64,000 bases of DNA, taken from Sphingobacterium sp. GTDB taxonomy: Bacteria; Bacteroidota; Bacteroidia; Sphingobacteriales; Sphingobacteriaceae. The notes under the pieces are model-generated. The model was given only the letters and a program-made list of their open reading frames with translations, did not search any database and was not told where the DNA came from. Shown here in pieces: positions 34,660-43,320 of the stretch (position 1 is its first letter; every line of letters begins with the position of its first letter). The position numbers and the translations under genes are program-made. The DNA lies in NCBI GenBank assembly GCA_031277685.1, contig JAITLV010000064.1, positions 24,954-88,953 of the forward strand. The letters are read 5' to 3'.

Positions 34660-37611
34660 TTAAATAATTTTAATTTCATTTGTATAGAAGGTTTCGGACC
34701 TTGTTAAGGTAAAATCACCATTATCTGTCTGTCCTGTAGGTAGGTTGTTTGATTCTTTTCTATCACTTTCCCTTTGACTTGATCCCAAAACAAACTTAAA
34801 ATTCCCCTTAATACCCGAAAAATGGATCAGATAGCGCATATATACGCCACCATCACGGACAGAATGTTCGGTCCCAACGATTATGGTACCTTCAAGCGAG
34901 GCGTTTAAAGAAACATTGATCAGGGACGTGACGCCTCCAAAGATAAATTTCATGGCATCAAACGGGGTAGCCGGTCGACCTTTGTCGAAGACTACACGTT
35001 TGTTTTCCAGTACGATTTTGACATTCCAGGCAATGCTTGTCCCTGAGATACTTCGACCACGTTGATTGCTATAGTTCTCATGAACCTGGTCTTTTATCGT
35101 TAGCTTATTTTCCAGGGTGCCATTGTGAATTAAGGTGGGCACCTGCAGATCATAGTCCAAAACAATATTTCCACTGATATCAATGAGTAGTTCGGCATTT
35201 ACACCAACTTTATCCAGTAGCTTCTTGATGGACTCCTCCTTCACTTTCCCCAATTTGTCTTCCCAGTAGGCACCTGTTGTAAAAGGATCTTTTCCTTCTT
35301 GTTCAGGCCCTTTTGTACTGTCATTGATAAATTTTTTTAAACTTTGATCGATTTTCAGCTTGACACCCAACAGCGGATTCGCAACGACCCTTAAGTTTTG
35401 GAGTAATTTGACCTGTTTACCCTCTTTAAGTAAATAAGCATGATAGTTGGCCAATACCTTAGGCTCATTGACCTCAAGTTCCACGGTTTCACCAGACATA
35501 CTTTTGACCAGTTCCTGGATTTCCTTGAATTTGCGCAGGCCTTTGGACATCTTTTCCAGCTTTGGAAACTTCTTGACCAGCGAACGTCCCCTTGAAAGAT
35601 AGATAATGATCAGTTCCAAGATAATACTCAATGTCGCGAGACCGACGATGATCCACTCCGTCTCCTTACGGTATTTCTCGGTATAATTTTGCTCTTCGTA
35701 TTTACCGCTGACAAAATCATAGCGCTTCACATAGCCTAGCTGGAACTTATTGGTCAATTCGGAAAATAAGGAAAGAATGACTTCCATGACAAAGCCTTCA
35801 ATCTGCCCACCCATCGTATTGAAGATCTTTTTGTAAGCATCGATCATATCCTGTACAATGGCAAGCAGCTGTGTAGCACCCGTCACCAGCGGCACCTGGT
35901 GGGTAATTCCCCGGATAGTAGGCGTATAGGCTGCACTATAATCATACCTCCCCTCAAATAACCAGAGGGTATCTGTAAATGCGTTGATCACAACAGTCGA
36001 ATAGGCCGGATCGGAATAATAATTGCAGGAGTTGATCCGGAATTCAAATCGGTTCGGGAAAAAATTGCTTGTAAAAGGGTAATCATCCCCGATGGTCGAA
36101 TAGATAGGGATCGTGAAGCTGCCTGACGAAAGATCCTTCTCTTCAACCACGGTTACCTGACCGTTATTATTGACCAGCTGGACAAATTTGGCTTTCTTTT
36201 TCTTATGGTTGAACGGGCTGGCGCAGGTATTTACTTTATAGCCTTTTACTTCCATCGTGCCGCCATATTTTTGCGGGCTGGTCGGGGTAATCAGGTTAAG
36301 TACAAGTGTTTTATGTTGCGGCATTTCAAAGCTTAACAGTGTCCTTCTATTGACCTTATGCAATGCGGAATCCCTATTGTCAAGGTAGACAAATTGCTTC
36401 GCAGTCCTTTCCCCAAAGCCTTTGGCCGTCATCTTGTTTTTGACACCTTCAACATTCAGATAACTCTTTACGGCATTGGCGCGCCGGTCCGAAAGAACTT
36501 GGTTGTAGTCATCGGTATGTCTGATATCTGTAAATCCATGGATAGTAACATTGAGATGGGGATTTGCTTTTAGAAACTTGCCAACGTTTTTGACCAGGTT
36601 TTCTGATTCCCGGGGTACCTCATAGGCATCCGTGGCATACATCATTTTTAATCCAAAATGATAGGGGGTATCCCTTATTTGGTATTGTGATACCTTACTT
36701 TTCTCGAAAAGAATATATTTGGTCCCCAATTTGTCGGTGAAATTGATCTGCTCAAATGTACAGGGATCGTATTTTATCGGGTTCACATCATGATTGCCCG
36801 TTGTCAATACCTTATTCGTTTTGGGGAGGACAGCATTGATCTGCTCGGTGATCCAGCCTTCAAAAAATAGATGTGCAGCATGCCGCAATTTGTTGGGGGA
36901 TTGGTCGCCCAACGTATCTGTGACCCGTTCCTTGACCCCGGAGGCACTTAACTCAATATAGAATTGCTCAAGCCCTTTTTCAAAACCGATGATCTTGCGC
37001 CATTGTGTGGTCTCTGCACCCGAAAAGGTATATTCGATATTGCCTTCCTCACATTTGACAGCGTAGCTTTTGATAAATTGATCTTTACCCGCTTCGGCGT
37101 TGTAGACATGGATCGTGCAGTCAAATCCATTTAGCCCTTCAACTTCCAGCTGCAATTTCAGTGACTTGCCAAACTTAGTCGGATTGGATCGTTTGATCTG
37201 GCCTTTGCTGCTATTGACTTCATCCCACCGTGAGGAAATAACCCTTGGGGGACAGTTGCCCCGGACTCGGATAGAGGCCCTGTTTTTTAGGTCCATTTCA
37301 CCGGAATAACTGCCCTCGATAAAGTAACAGGCTCGGCCACATTGCTTTTTTGTCAATCTGATCGTATATTTCGTCCTTTTGCCCGCTTTATTATAGGGTC
37401 TGTTTCCACCAGTGTGTTCCAATGTGATGGTACGGGATTCATTTTGCCTGATCCAGAATGCACCTTGGCTCTTTTCTGTTTCCGGTGTGCCAGCAAGCCA
37501 TTCCTTGACATAAAAATCAATGTTGCGTTCAGGTTTGACGACAATATAGTTTACGTCACTTGTTTGATCTGCAAGTTGTACACAGCTGATTTTACTGACT
37601 CCCTTTGGCAT
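34660..37611 (-). CDS. Large multidomain protein with internal OmpA-like domain, no signal peptide
   Basis: A 983-residue protein. The first 300 residues are beta-rich and of unknown type. An OmpA/MotB-like peptidoglycan-binding domain follows (about 325-435), with HGFTDIRHTDD, LSDRRANAVKSYL, GFGE and NRR, which keep the Asp and Arg used to bind diaminopimelate. Then come a large unassigned region, a single strong membrane helix (about 650-672, WIIVGLATLSIILELIIIYL) and a C-terminal beta-rich part. There is no N-terminal signal, unusual for a protein that would bind peptidoglycan. Its neighbour is a PAAR-like DUF4280 protein, so it may be a cargo delivered by a contractile machine that is encoded elsewhere. 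Its toxic activity, if any, is unknown. Confidence 0.7.
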   Translation of the reverse strand: MPKGVSKISCVQLADQTSDVNYIVVKPERNIDFYVKEWLAGTPETEKSQGAFWIRQNESRTITLEHTGGNRPYNKAGKRTKYTIRLTKKQCGRACYFIEGSYSGEMDLKNRASIRVRGNCPPRVISSRWDEVNSSKGQIKRSNPTKFGKSLKLQLEVEGLNGFDCTIHVYNAEAGKDQFIKSYAVKCEEGNIEYTFSGAETTQWRKIIGFEKGLEQFYIELSASGVKERVTDTLGDQSPNKLRHAAHLFFEGWITEQINAVLPKTNKVLTTGNHDVNPIKYDPCTFEQINFTDKLGTKYILFEKSKVSQYQIRDTPYHFGLKMMYATDAYEVPRESENLVKNVGKFLKANPHLNVTIHGFTDIRHTDDYNQVLSDRRANAVKSYLNVEGVKNKMTAKGFGERTAKQFVYLDNRDSALHKVNRRTLLSFEMPQHKTLVLNLITPTSPQKYGGTMEVKGYKVNTCASPFNHKKKKAKFVQLVNNNGQVTVVEEKDLSSGSFTIPIYSTIGDDYPFTSNFFPNRFEFRINSCNYYSDPAYSTVVINAFTDTLWLFEGRYDYSAAYTPTIRGITHQVPLVTGATQLLAIVQDMIDAYKKIFNTMGGQIEGFVMEVILSLFSELTNKFQLGYVKRYDFVSGKYEEQNYTEKYRKETEWIIVGLATLSIILELIIIYLSRGRSLVKKFPKLEKMSKGLRKFKEIQELVKSMSGETVELEVNEPKVLANYHAYLLKEGKQVKLLQNLRVVANPLLGVKLKIDQSLKKFINDSTKGPEQEGKDPFTTGAYWEDKLGKVKEESIKKLLDKVGVNAELLIDISGNIVLDYDLQVPTLIHNGTLENKLTIKDQVHENYSNQRGRSISGTSIAWNVKIVLENKRVVFDKGRPATPFDAMKFIFGGVTSLINVSLNASLEGTIIVGTEHSVRDGGVYMRYLIHFSGIKGNFKFVLGSSQRESDRKESNNLPTGQTDNGDFTLTRSETFYTNEIKII

Positions 37612-37621
37612 ATCGATCTAT

Positions 37622-38047
37622 TTAAGGCATTAATGGGTTTAATTGTTTCTGCACCGCTGGATCCGAATTATTGAAATTCTCCTGGGACACTTCTGCTTTT
37701 TGTCCATGTTGGACAATGCGGATACAGTCTTTCCCGCCGGCAGGACAGGTCGCTTTGGAATCTTCCAATAACATCTTGCCTCCGTTGAGCAAGCTGACAT
37801 CTTCATAATAGCCTGACCATTCAGTAACGGTGGCTTGACAGGGTTTATTGTTCATTTTACTGCAGCTGCCGAACATATTCTTCTCAAATGTGGTCCCGAT
37901 GTCTTTTGTAGATGCAATTGGTTTTCTGTTGCCTTCCTTATCGTTGGCGTATTCCCTTGTATTCGTCAATACCTTAAGTTTGTCTGCTGCTGTTCCAAAA
38001 TTGCATAGGCATTGTGCTCCCTGTACTACGATATGTTTTTCTGCCAT
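37622..38047 (-). CDS. DUF4280 PAAR-like protein
   Basis: A 141-residue cytosolic protein with the DUF4280 pattern: VVQGAQCLCNFGTA at the start, GTTFEKNMFGSCSK, NNKPCQATVTEWSGYYEDV, LLEDSKATCPAGGKDCI. The spaced cysteines resemble PAAR proteins, which cap the spike of type VI and related contractile systems and connect to effectors. Here it lies 10 bases upstream of the 983-residue gene on the minus strand. No tube, sheath or baseplate gene is in the window, so it would serve a machine encoded elsewhere. The family call is good; the link to a particular machine is inference. Confidence 0.8.
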   Translation of the reverse strand: MAEKHIVVQGAQCLCNFGTAADKLKVLTNTREYANDKEGNRKPIASTKDIGTTFEKNMFGSCSKMNNKPCQATVTEWSGYYEDVSLLNGGKMLLEDSKATCPAGGKDCIRIVQHGQKAEVSQENFNNSDPAVQKQLNPLMP

Positions 38048-38058
38048 ATAACTGATTG

Positions 38059-39033
38059 TTAGCGGTCAAAGAGTTTCTGTAGGAAACGTCGGCCTGTTGG
38101 TTTTTCTATCAAAGGTTCAGATTGACCTTTATCTATAAAATCGTAATCTATATCCTGTCCTTCCGGAGGTATAAGATGGATATAGATCTTGGTATCCTGT
38201 GTATCTTTATAGGTATAATGGGCCTCCAAAGATATCATGTGCCTGAATCTAGGGTGTAATGTATAGCATGCGCTATAATTTCCCACCGCCTTTGATTCCC
38301 CAGAAAGATGGTCTTCCTCATGTGCGATGCCCTGATGGCTGAGCGTAATAGCCCCAAAATGATTGTACTTCCCTTCGAGATGCTGTTCGACGGCATATCC
38401 GTCCACTGCAAAACTTGTGATATTGGGGAATCGAAAATAGGAGTTCAAGCGATAGGAATGACCATAGTCCTTGTATATGGTCGCGAAAAATGAAGCAATA
38501 AACCAATCTTGGAGAAAGGCCATATTGATAGCACTATCGTCGTTGAGCTTATCTTCAAATAGGTTCAGATAGTTGTCGACAAGCTCCCCTTCGAAATAAT
38601 CGCGTATAGCAAGTTTATGCTTGGGCCATCGCTCACGTACGGTCATTTGATTGGCAATACCGACAAAGGCACCTTCAGCATCAAGAGCGACAACGAGGGG
38701 ATAAAATACAGTGCCGACTTCATAGGCCAGCTGATCCACAATCAGATCAGGTTTGGTTTCATTGATATAAACCTGCTTCCTGTCGATCTTAAATAAGTTA
38801 TTCTCATCAATTTGTTGGATACCTGTGATTTCAGCTTCATATTTAATTTCTGTCTGCTGATCACCATTGCCCAGGAGGATACGAACGCCATAGGGAATCG
38901 TTTTTCCCACAGGCCAAAGCAGCCTTAACCTGTCCGGAACCTCCTGCTGTGTATGCCCGGACGGATGGTCGGATGTCGTTGGCTCCCTTAGGTTCTCCTT
39001 GGAAAAAAATATGCTCGTATTCTTGTCAAACAT
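38059..39033 (-). CDS. Unknown protein heading the DUF4280 cassette
   Basis: A 324-residue soluble protein without signal peptide or membrane segment. The N-terminus (LRLLWPVGKTIPYGVRILLG) and the middle block (NITSFAVDGYAVEQHLEGKYNHFG) are not tied to any family I can name. As the first gene of the minus-strand cassette, 11 bases from the DUF4280 gene, it is placed where adaptors or chaperones for spike-linked effectors are often encoded. This function is a guess from position only. Confidence 0.6.
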   Translation of the reverse strand: MFDKNTSIFFSKENLREPTTSDHPSGHTQQEVPDRLRLLWPVGKTIPYGVRILLGNGDQQTEIKYEAEITGIQQIDENNLFKIDRKQVYINETKPDLIVDQLAYEVGTVFYPLVVALDAEGAFVGIANQMTVRERWPKHKLAIRDYFEGELVDNYLNLFEDKLNDDSAINMAFLQDWFIASFFATIYKDYGHSYRLNSYFRFPNITSFAVDGYAVEQHLEGKYNHFGAITLSHQGIAHEEDHLSGESKAVGNYSACYTLHPRFRHMISLEAHYTYKDTQDTKIYIHLIPPEGQDIDYDFIDKGQSEPLIEKPTGRRFLQKLFDR

Positions 39034-39254
39034 ATAGTTGTTCAGTTAGTTGAAACGTTCTCTTCAAAAGACTGATTGACTGAATACAAAAATTATTCCA
39101 TATTTCTCTATCTAATTAATTAGTGGCGACTTTGCCTTTTCATTGCGTTTTTCAACGACGAATTTACTGTTGGTTTTAACACTTTATAACATTTTATTTT
39201 AAACGATTCCTGTTGCAGGTTGTTCTATTCATAAAAAAACGAAAGGAAAAACTT

Positions 39255-39440
39255 ATGAGCGAATTAACTTGGAAAGGCCGTTGGAACGAAATCAAAGGTA
39301 AAGTAAAACAGCAATACGCAGATCTTACGGACGATGATTTACTATATGCAGAAGGGAAAGAAGATGAATTGGTAGGTAAGCTTCAGAAGAAGACCGGAAA
39401 AACACAAGATGAGGTGAATAGTTGGTTAAATGGTTTGTAG
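39255..39440 (+). CDS. CsbD family stress-response protein
   Basis: A 61-residue hydrophilic protein. LTWKGRWNEIKGKVKQQYADL, then a DDDLLYAEGKEDELVGKLQ block and KTGKTQDEV make the CsbD pattern. Such proteins are induced by general stress and their biochemical role is not known. The ATG at 39255 is chosen because the family starts there and a purine-rich AAAGGAAAAA stretch lies just before it. It forms its own transcription unit ending at the hairpin 39465-39497. Confidence 0.88.
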   Translation: MSELTWKGRWNEIKGKVKQQYADLTDDDLLYAEGKEDELVGKLQKKTGKTQDEVNSWLNGL

Positions 39441-39464
39441 AAATCGTGTTTTTTGTGATAATGA

Positions 39465-39497
39465 AAGCGGATAACATGTTGTGTTATCCGCTTTTTT
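39465..39497 (+). terminator. Terminator, identical to the one at 60524-60556
   Basis: AAGCGGATAACA and TGTTATCCGCTT form a perfect 12-bp stem around the loop TGTTG and are followed by a T-run. The whole 33-base block occurs again, base for base, at 60524. Confidence 0.88.
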
Positions 39498-39579
39498 GCT
39501 GAAATAGTTCCGAATACGTCTAGGATAAACTGACCTCTAAGAATCATCCTGTTCAATTAAAATATTTAATGCAACTATA

Positions 39580-39609
39580 TTGCTTTTGATTGTGTAATTT
39601 TTATATTTG
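39580..39609 (+). promoter_or_regulatory. Promoter of the DUF4625 lipoprotein gene
   Basis: TTG (39580-39582), 19-base spacer, TATATTTG (39602-39609), a full match to the Bacteroidota consensus. The start codon is 29 bases after it. Confidence 0.65.
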
Positions 39610-39638
39610 CATCTGTGTTGCATTTAAAAACTTAACAG

Positions 39639-40547
39639 ATGATCAAACCAATAAAAATTATCCTAGCATTTATGTTGTTATCAGGGCTATTGCTGTCCTG
39701 TAAAAAAGAGGAACAGGTGCCTCAGCTTATTCAGCCAAAGGCTGAACATGTAGAAATCGGTTATGCAAATAACAAGCAGGCAATCCGGGGCCGCGATTTT
39801 CATTTTAATGCGGATCTCTTGGCCGGCGATAAAATTGAATCCGTTCAGGTCAAGATTTTGCCGAAAGCTGGGCAGACTTATAGTGCTGCCTGGAAAATGG
39901 AGATCGACTGGGACGAGTACAAGGGGCTAAAAAATGCCAATGTGCACAAACATTTTACCATTCCAACGGAAGCTCCTGAAGGAAAATATGATTTCTTTTT
40001 TATTGTAAATGATGCCAATAGTACGAAACTGGAACTGAAAGAAGATTTTCAGATCTTTGATGCGGCCAATATGCCTGTTGATCCTGTCGTGGACCGGGAT
40101 ATCTTTTCGCGTAATGACGATATGGTCTACTACATGAATACCTTTGTCGAAGATCCTATCGTGTTCAAGAAGGGGGATAAATTTACTGCCCGGGCACAGA
40201 TCAAGCAAATACAGGGGGATGGAATTTTATATACCGCATTGATCAAACGTACGCTGAATCATTCTCCTGAAACAGTGGAGAAGCTTGACTTCAATAAAGC
40301 AATTATTATCTCCAAAGTTGAACATCGGGAATTGGGACCCGCCGCTAAGGTCAATACTTATAAGTTGGTCAATGGAACGCTGAGTGGTGATGATATCATT
40401 ATCGGTGCCGAAAAAGACGGGATGGGAAGTCCGATTAATGGCGAACGTCAGTGGGCTTCAGGCCAGTACAATCTGGTCATCTTATATAAAAACACAACCT
40501 TTAATATGAGTACTTTCAAATCAATTCCAATTACCATTACCTATTAA
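39639..40547 (+). CDS. DUF4625-type surface lipoprotein
   Basis: A 302-residue lipoprotein with C21 in LLLSC followed by KKEE. The body has two beta-sandwich-like parts; HFTIPTEAPEGKYDFFFIVND in the first is typical of DUF4625, a family found near TonB receptors of Bacteroidota. The second part (about residue 170 onward) is less clear. It is transcribed from its own promoter toward the minus-strand peroxidase/TonB operon. A role as a surface ligand- or metal-binding protein is reasonable but not shown. Confidence 0.7.
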   Translation: MIKPIKIILAFMLLSGLLLSCKKEEQVPQLIQPKAEHVEIGYANNKQAIRGRDFHFNADLLAGDKIESVQVKILPKAGQTYSAAWKMEIDWDEYKGLKNANVHKHFTIPTEAPEGKYDFFFIVNDANSTKLELKEDFQIFDAANMPVDPVVDRDIFSRNDDMVYYMNTFVEDPIVFKKGDKFTARAQIKQIQGDGILYTALIKRTLNHSPETVEKLDFNKAIIISKVEHRELGPAAKVNTYKLVNGTLSGDDIIIGAEKDGMGSPINGERQWASGQYNLVILYKNTTFNMSTFKSIPITITY

Positions 40548-40569
40548 AAAACTATCCCCTTAAATAGCA

Positions 40570-40603
40570 CATGCGTGTATCCCCTGATAGGAATAGACGC
40601 ATG
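40570..40603. terminator. Hairpin between convergent genes
   Basis: CATGCGT (40570-40576) and ACGCATG (40597-40603) form a 7-bp stem with partial inner pairing. It lies in the 67-base gap between the convergent lipoprotein and peroxidase genes and may end transcription from both sides. There is no strong T-run. Confidence 0.35.
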
Positions 40604-40614
40604 ATGCTTGAACA

Positions 40615-41733
40615 TTATCTTGGTAGACTTTCTGGACGTCGCATGCGATAACTGGTGGCGGTAATGGCATGCAAAAATGCCTCAATCGCTTTGATTTCTG
40701 ATTTACTCAGATGGAGTGGTTGCATCAGTGGATCGGTCACAGGATAGAGTGGGTCTTTCGCTTTTTGCGCTGCGGTGGCCGAATTCATCTGCATACCACT
40801 GTTGTACATATTCAGGAGCCCCGTCATATTCCAGAATAAACCGTTATGCATCCAGGGGTCTGTATGCATGATATCACGTAGGGATGGTGTCTGAAAACGC
40901 CCAACATCCTTCGGGTCTTTGGTAATCTCATAGCGGCCCAAATCCTCAAACTTACGTTTGTAATAGGTGAGTCCAATATTATGGTACAGATTATCTGTCA
41001 GAAACTGTCCATTGTGGCAGTTCATGCAACGCGCTTTTGTTCGGAAGAGATGCAGCCCATGGATTTCCTCATCGGTCAGCACCTTATAGTTTCCATCTAA
41101 AAACTCATCAAAGCGGCTCCTTCTACTGGTGAGCGTACGTTGAAAAGCGGCCAGCGCTTTCAGCACTTCAGGCATTGAATAATCTTGTTCGCCAAACGCG
41201 GCTTGAAAAAGGGTGTTGTATGCTGGGATAGCTTTCAGTTTGGGAATCAGCTGGGTAAGTTCCATATTCATCTCGTGGTGCGCTTCAATGGGCCCCAAAG
41301 CCTGCTCTTCCAACGATCCTGCCCTACCGTCCCAAAAGAGGGCCTTGCGCGCATAGACATTGAGCAGAGAGGGGGTATTTCGCTGCCCCTCAAGATGGTC
41401 ATTGCCGACAGGGACAGTTAACTTGTCTGCCCAGGAAGTTTGCGGATTATGGCAACTGCTACAGGATATCTGATTGCTCCCCGATAAAATAGGATCAAAA
41501 AATAATAATTTCCCCAGTTTGACATCGGGACGCTCCATTAACGAAAAATAACTCGAATCAATCTTGGGCAATGATTTGAATTCCGACCAATTGACCCCGG
41601 AATCAATCGTAGGCTTGGGCCATTCACTTACGGGGCGGGCATAAGTTTGACGTAAATCCTCCTGATAGGAATAGACAAAAGAGGACAATACGGCCCCCAG
41701 CAGCAGTAATATGAATACTATACTTTTTTTCAT
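40615..41733 (-). CDS. Di-heme cytochrome c peroxidase family protein
   Basis: A 372-residue exported protein with two c-type heme sites, CSSCH (91-95) and CMNCH (236-240). LGKLLFFDPILSGSNQISC and PSLLNVYARKALFWDGRAGSLEEQ are typical of the CcpA/MauG group. It begins with a signal segment (IVFILLLLGAVLSSFVY). Members reduce hydrogen peroxide or oxidise protein or small-molecule substrates in the periplasm. The ATG at 41733 is preceded by a purine-rich AGAGAGAGAA. It is the last gene of a minus-strand operon after the barrel gene (10-base gap), so it may act on the ligand taken up by the TonB receptor. Confidence 0.88.
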   Translation of the reverse strand: MKKSIVFILLLLGAVLSSFVYSYQEDLRQTYARPVSEWPKPTIDSGVNWSEFKSLPKIDSSYFSLMERPDVKLGKLLFFDPILSGSNQISCSSCHNPQTSWADKLTVPVGNDHLEGQRNTPSLLNVYARKALFWDGRAGSLEEQALGPIEAHHEMNMELTQLIPKLKAIPAYNTLFQAAFGEQDYSMPEVLKALAAFQRTLTSRRSRFDEFLDGNYKVLTDEEIHGLHLFRTKARCMNCHNGQFLTDNLYHNIGLTYYKRKFEDLGRYEITKDPKDVGRFQTPSLRDIMHTDPWMHNGLFWNMTGLLNMYNSGMQMNSATAAQKAKDPLYPVTDPLMQPLHLSKSEIKAIEAFLHAITATSYRMRRPESLPR

Positions 41734-41743
41734 TTCTCTCTCT

Positions 41744-43273
41744 TTACAAATAGAAATTGACACCCATGCGCCAATTCGTATTCTGACCTCGGAAGGCCTG
41801 ACTGCTCACAACGATCTGCTTTGAGCTGGCGGCTGATTCAAATCGGAAATCGACAAAGAAGGCCATTTTTGTTTTGTTTATGATCCTTGCCGTTAGGTAG
41901 GATAATTTTGTCTGTATAGCAAATACGTCGGCATCGTAATAGTAAAATTCAGGATAGGCAATCCCTTGGGTAAATGCATTGATTTGGCTGTCTGGAACCT
42001 CCAGACGGTTCGTTAATGCAAACCTATACGAAGGGCTGAGTTGCACCCGAAAGCGGTCCGTCGACTTCCCGATCTTCGACCAGGACAGGGGAACTGTCAC
42101 ATCAATCCAGCGGCGTACCGCAAGATGTTCGGTCAAGGCGTCGTCGCGCTTATCATATGCGCCCTGTACGGAGATTCCCGCTTCTTTGCGCGAGCTGGAG
42201 CCCGAAGCAAATGCTTTGCTATACAACAGGCCCATGTTCCATTGGCTTAAAAAATAATTTTTCCCACGATGATAGACACCATCATGACCGTTTGCAGTTT
42301 TCAGCTTAAAGCGGAGCAGATTGCTATTGACCCTTTTGTCTGTAAAGAGCAGGTCGAGGTCAATCTGATCCAGATTGAATGTCTGTTTGATTTGATAGTG
42401 TTGCCTATGGCGGACATCATTAGTATTTTCATTGTTGCGTTTCAGATAGCTTGTCGACCAATACAATGTCCAGTTCGGCTGGTTCCATGTGCCAGCGAGT
42501 TCCAATCCACGGTATTGATCGTATTGCCGAAGGGCGGTTGAATCGAGTTCCTTCGTATAACCATAGCCAAAGCTGGTGAAATGGTGATATTCCGGAAGGG
42601 CTGTCCCATCATTCAACTTTCTGTTTTTATAGGAAATGTCGGTCTGCCCCCGTCCGTATCCCCAGATCCCTGAAAGGGAAAAGTGCTGCTTATTTGGGCT
42701 GACGTACGAAAGGCTGGGTTTCAGTAAAAATTTCATGCTGTAAAGTTCCATCCTTGGATCAACCGAACGTGTGGACCAATGGTGCGTATAATTGGCATGT
42801 AGATCAGCCTGCCAGTGGGAATTCATCTTATACCCCAGCTGTGCCTGTGCATCGTATGTCTGTCGCTCAAATTTTCCGGCCTTCGGAGTGTAAAAATAGC
42901 CCGGAATACGGTTGTCGTCCAGACCGCCCAGAAAGTAGGCAAGGCTGTCTTCCCAGGTTTTGGCATAGCTAAATGTCCCTGATATCACGATCTTATCCGA
43001 AAGATAGTTGATCCCGCGTGCCTCGAAGGCTGCAACAGCGGTTTTCTGGGCTTGCTGACTGGTACGATAGTTCCGATTTTTCAGGTCGTAATAAATCGTC
43101 AGATCCCCGAAATTTTGTCTTGCGGTATCCTGCAGCAGGGGGCTGTGACCAAAAAGATACTGCATCTTCTGTTCACCAGCAATGCTCCACAGCACAGAAT
43201 CTGACTGGTAATTCCGTTGGGCATACGCCTGAGAGCAACAAATGAGCAAGATAAAAAGGCTAAAGTAGCGCAT
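41744..43273 (-). CDS. Outer-membrane beta-barrel protein, DUF6850-like
   Basis: A 509-residue protein with a signal peptide (YFSLFILLICCSQAYA) and repeated amphipathic strands over its whole length, ending in an aromatic residue pattern (WRMGVNFYL) as expected of an outer-membrane barrel. It lies between the DUF4876 lipoprotein and the peroxidase genes, an order I associate with a conserved Bacteroidota cassette whose barrel is classed as DUF6850. ATG 43273 is preferred over 43309 because the signal peptide starts there. Its cargo is unknown. Confidence 0.7.
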   Translation of the reverse strand: MRYFSLFILLICCSQAYAQRNYQSDSVLWSIAGEQKMQYLFGHSPLLQDTARQNFGDLTIYYDLKNRNYRTSQQAQKTAVAAFEARGINYLSDKIVISGTFSYAKTWEDSLAYFLGGLDDNRIPGYFYTPKAGKFERQTYDAQAQLGYKMNSHWQADLHANYTHHWSTRSVDPRMELYSMKFLLKPSLSYVSPNKQHFSLSGIWGYGRGQTDISYKNRKLNDGTALPEYHHFTSFGYGYTKELDSTALRQYDQYRGLELAGTWNQPNWTLYWSTSYLKRNNENTNDVRHRQHYQIKQTFNLDQIDLDLLFTDKRVNSNLLRFKLKTANGHDGVYHRGKNYFLSQWNMGLLYSKAFASGSSSRKEAGISVQGAYDKRDDALTEHLAVRRWIDVTVPLSWSKIGKSTDRFRVQLSPSYRFALTNRLEVPDSQINAFTQGIAYPEFYYYDADVFAIQTKLSYLTARIINKTKMAFFVDFRFESAASSKQIVVSSQAFRGQNTNWRMGVNFYL

Positions 43274-43320
43274 AGCAAAAATTAAAGGGACAGCCTGGGC
43301 TGTCCCCATGCGTTAATATA

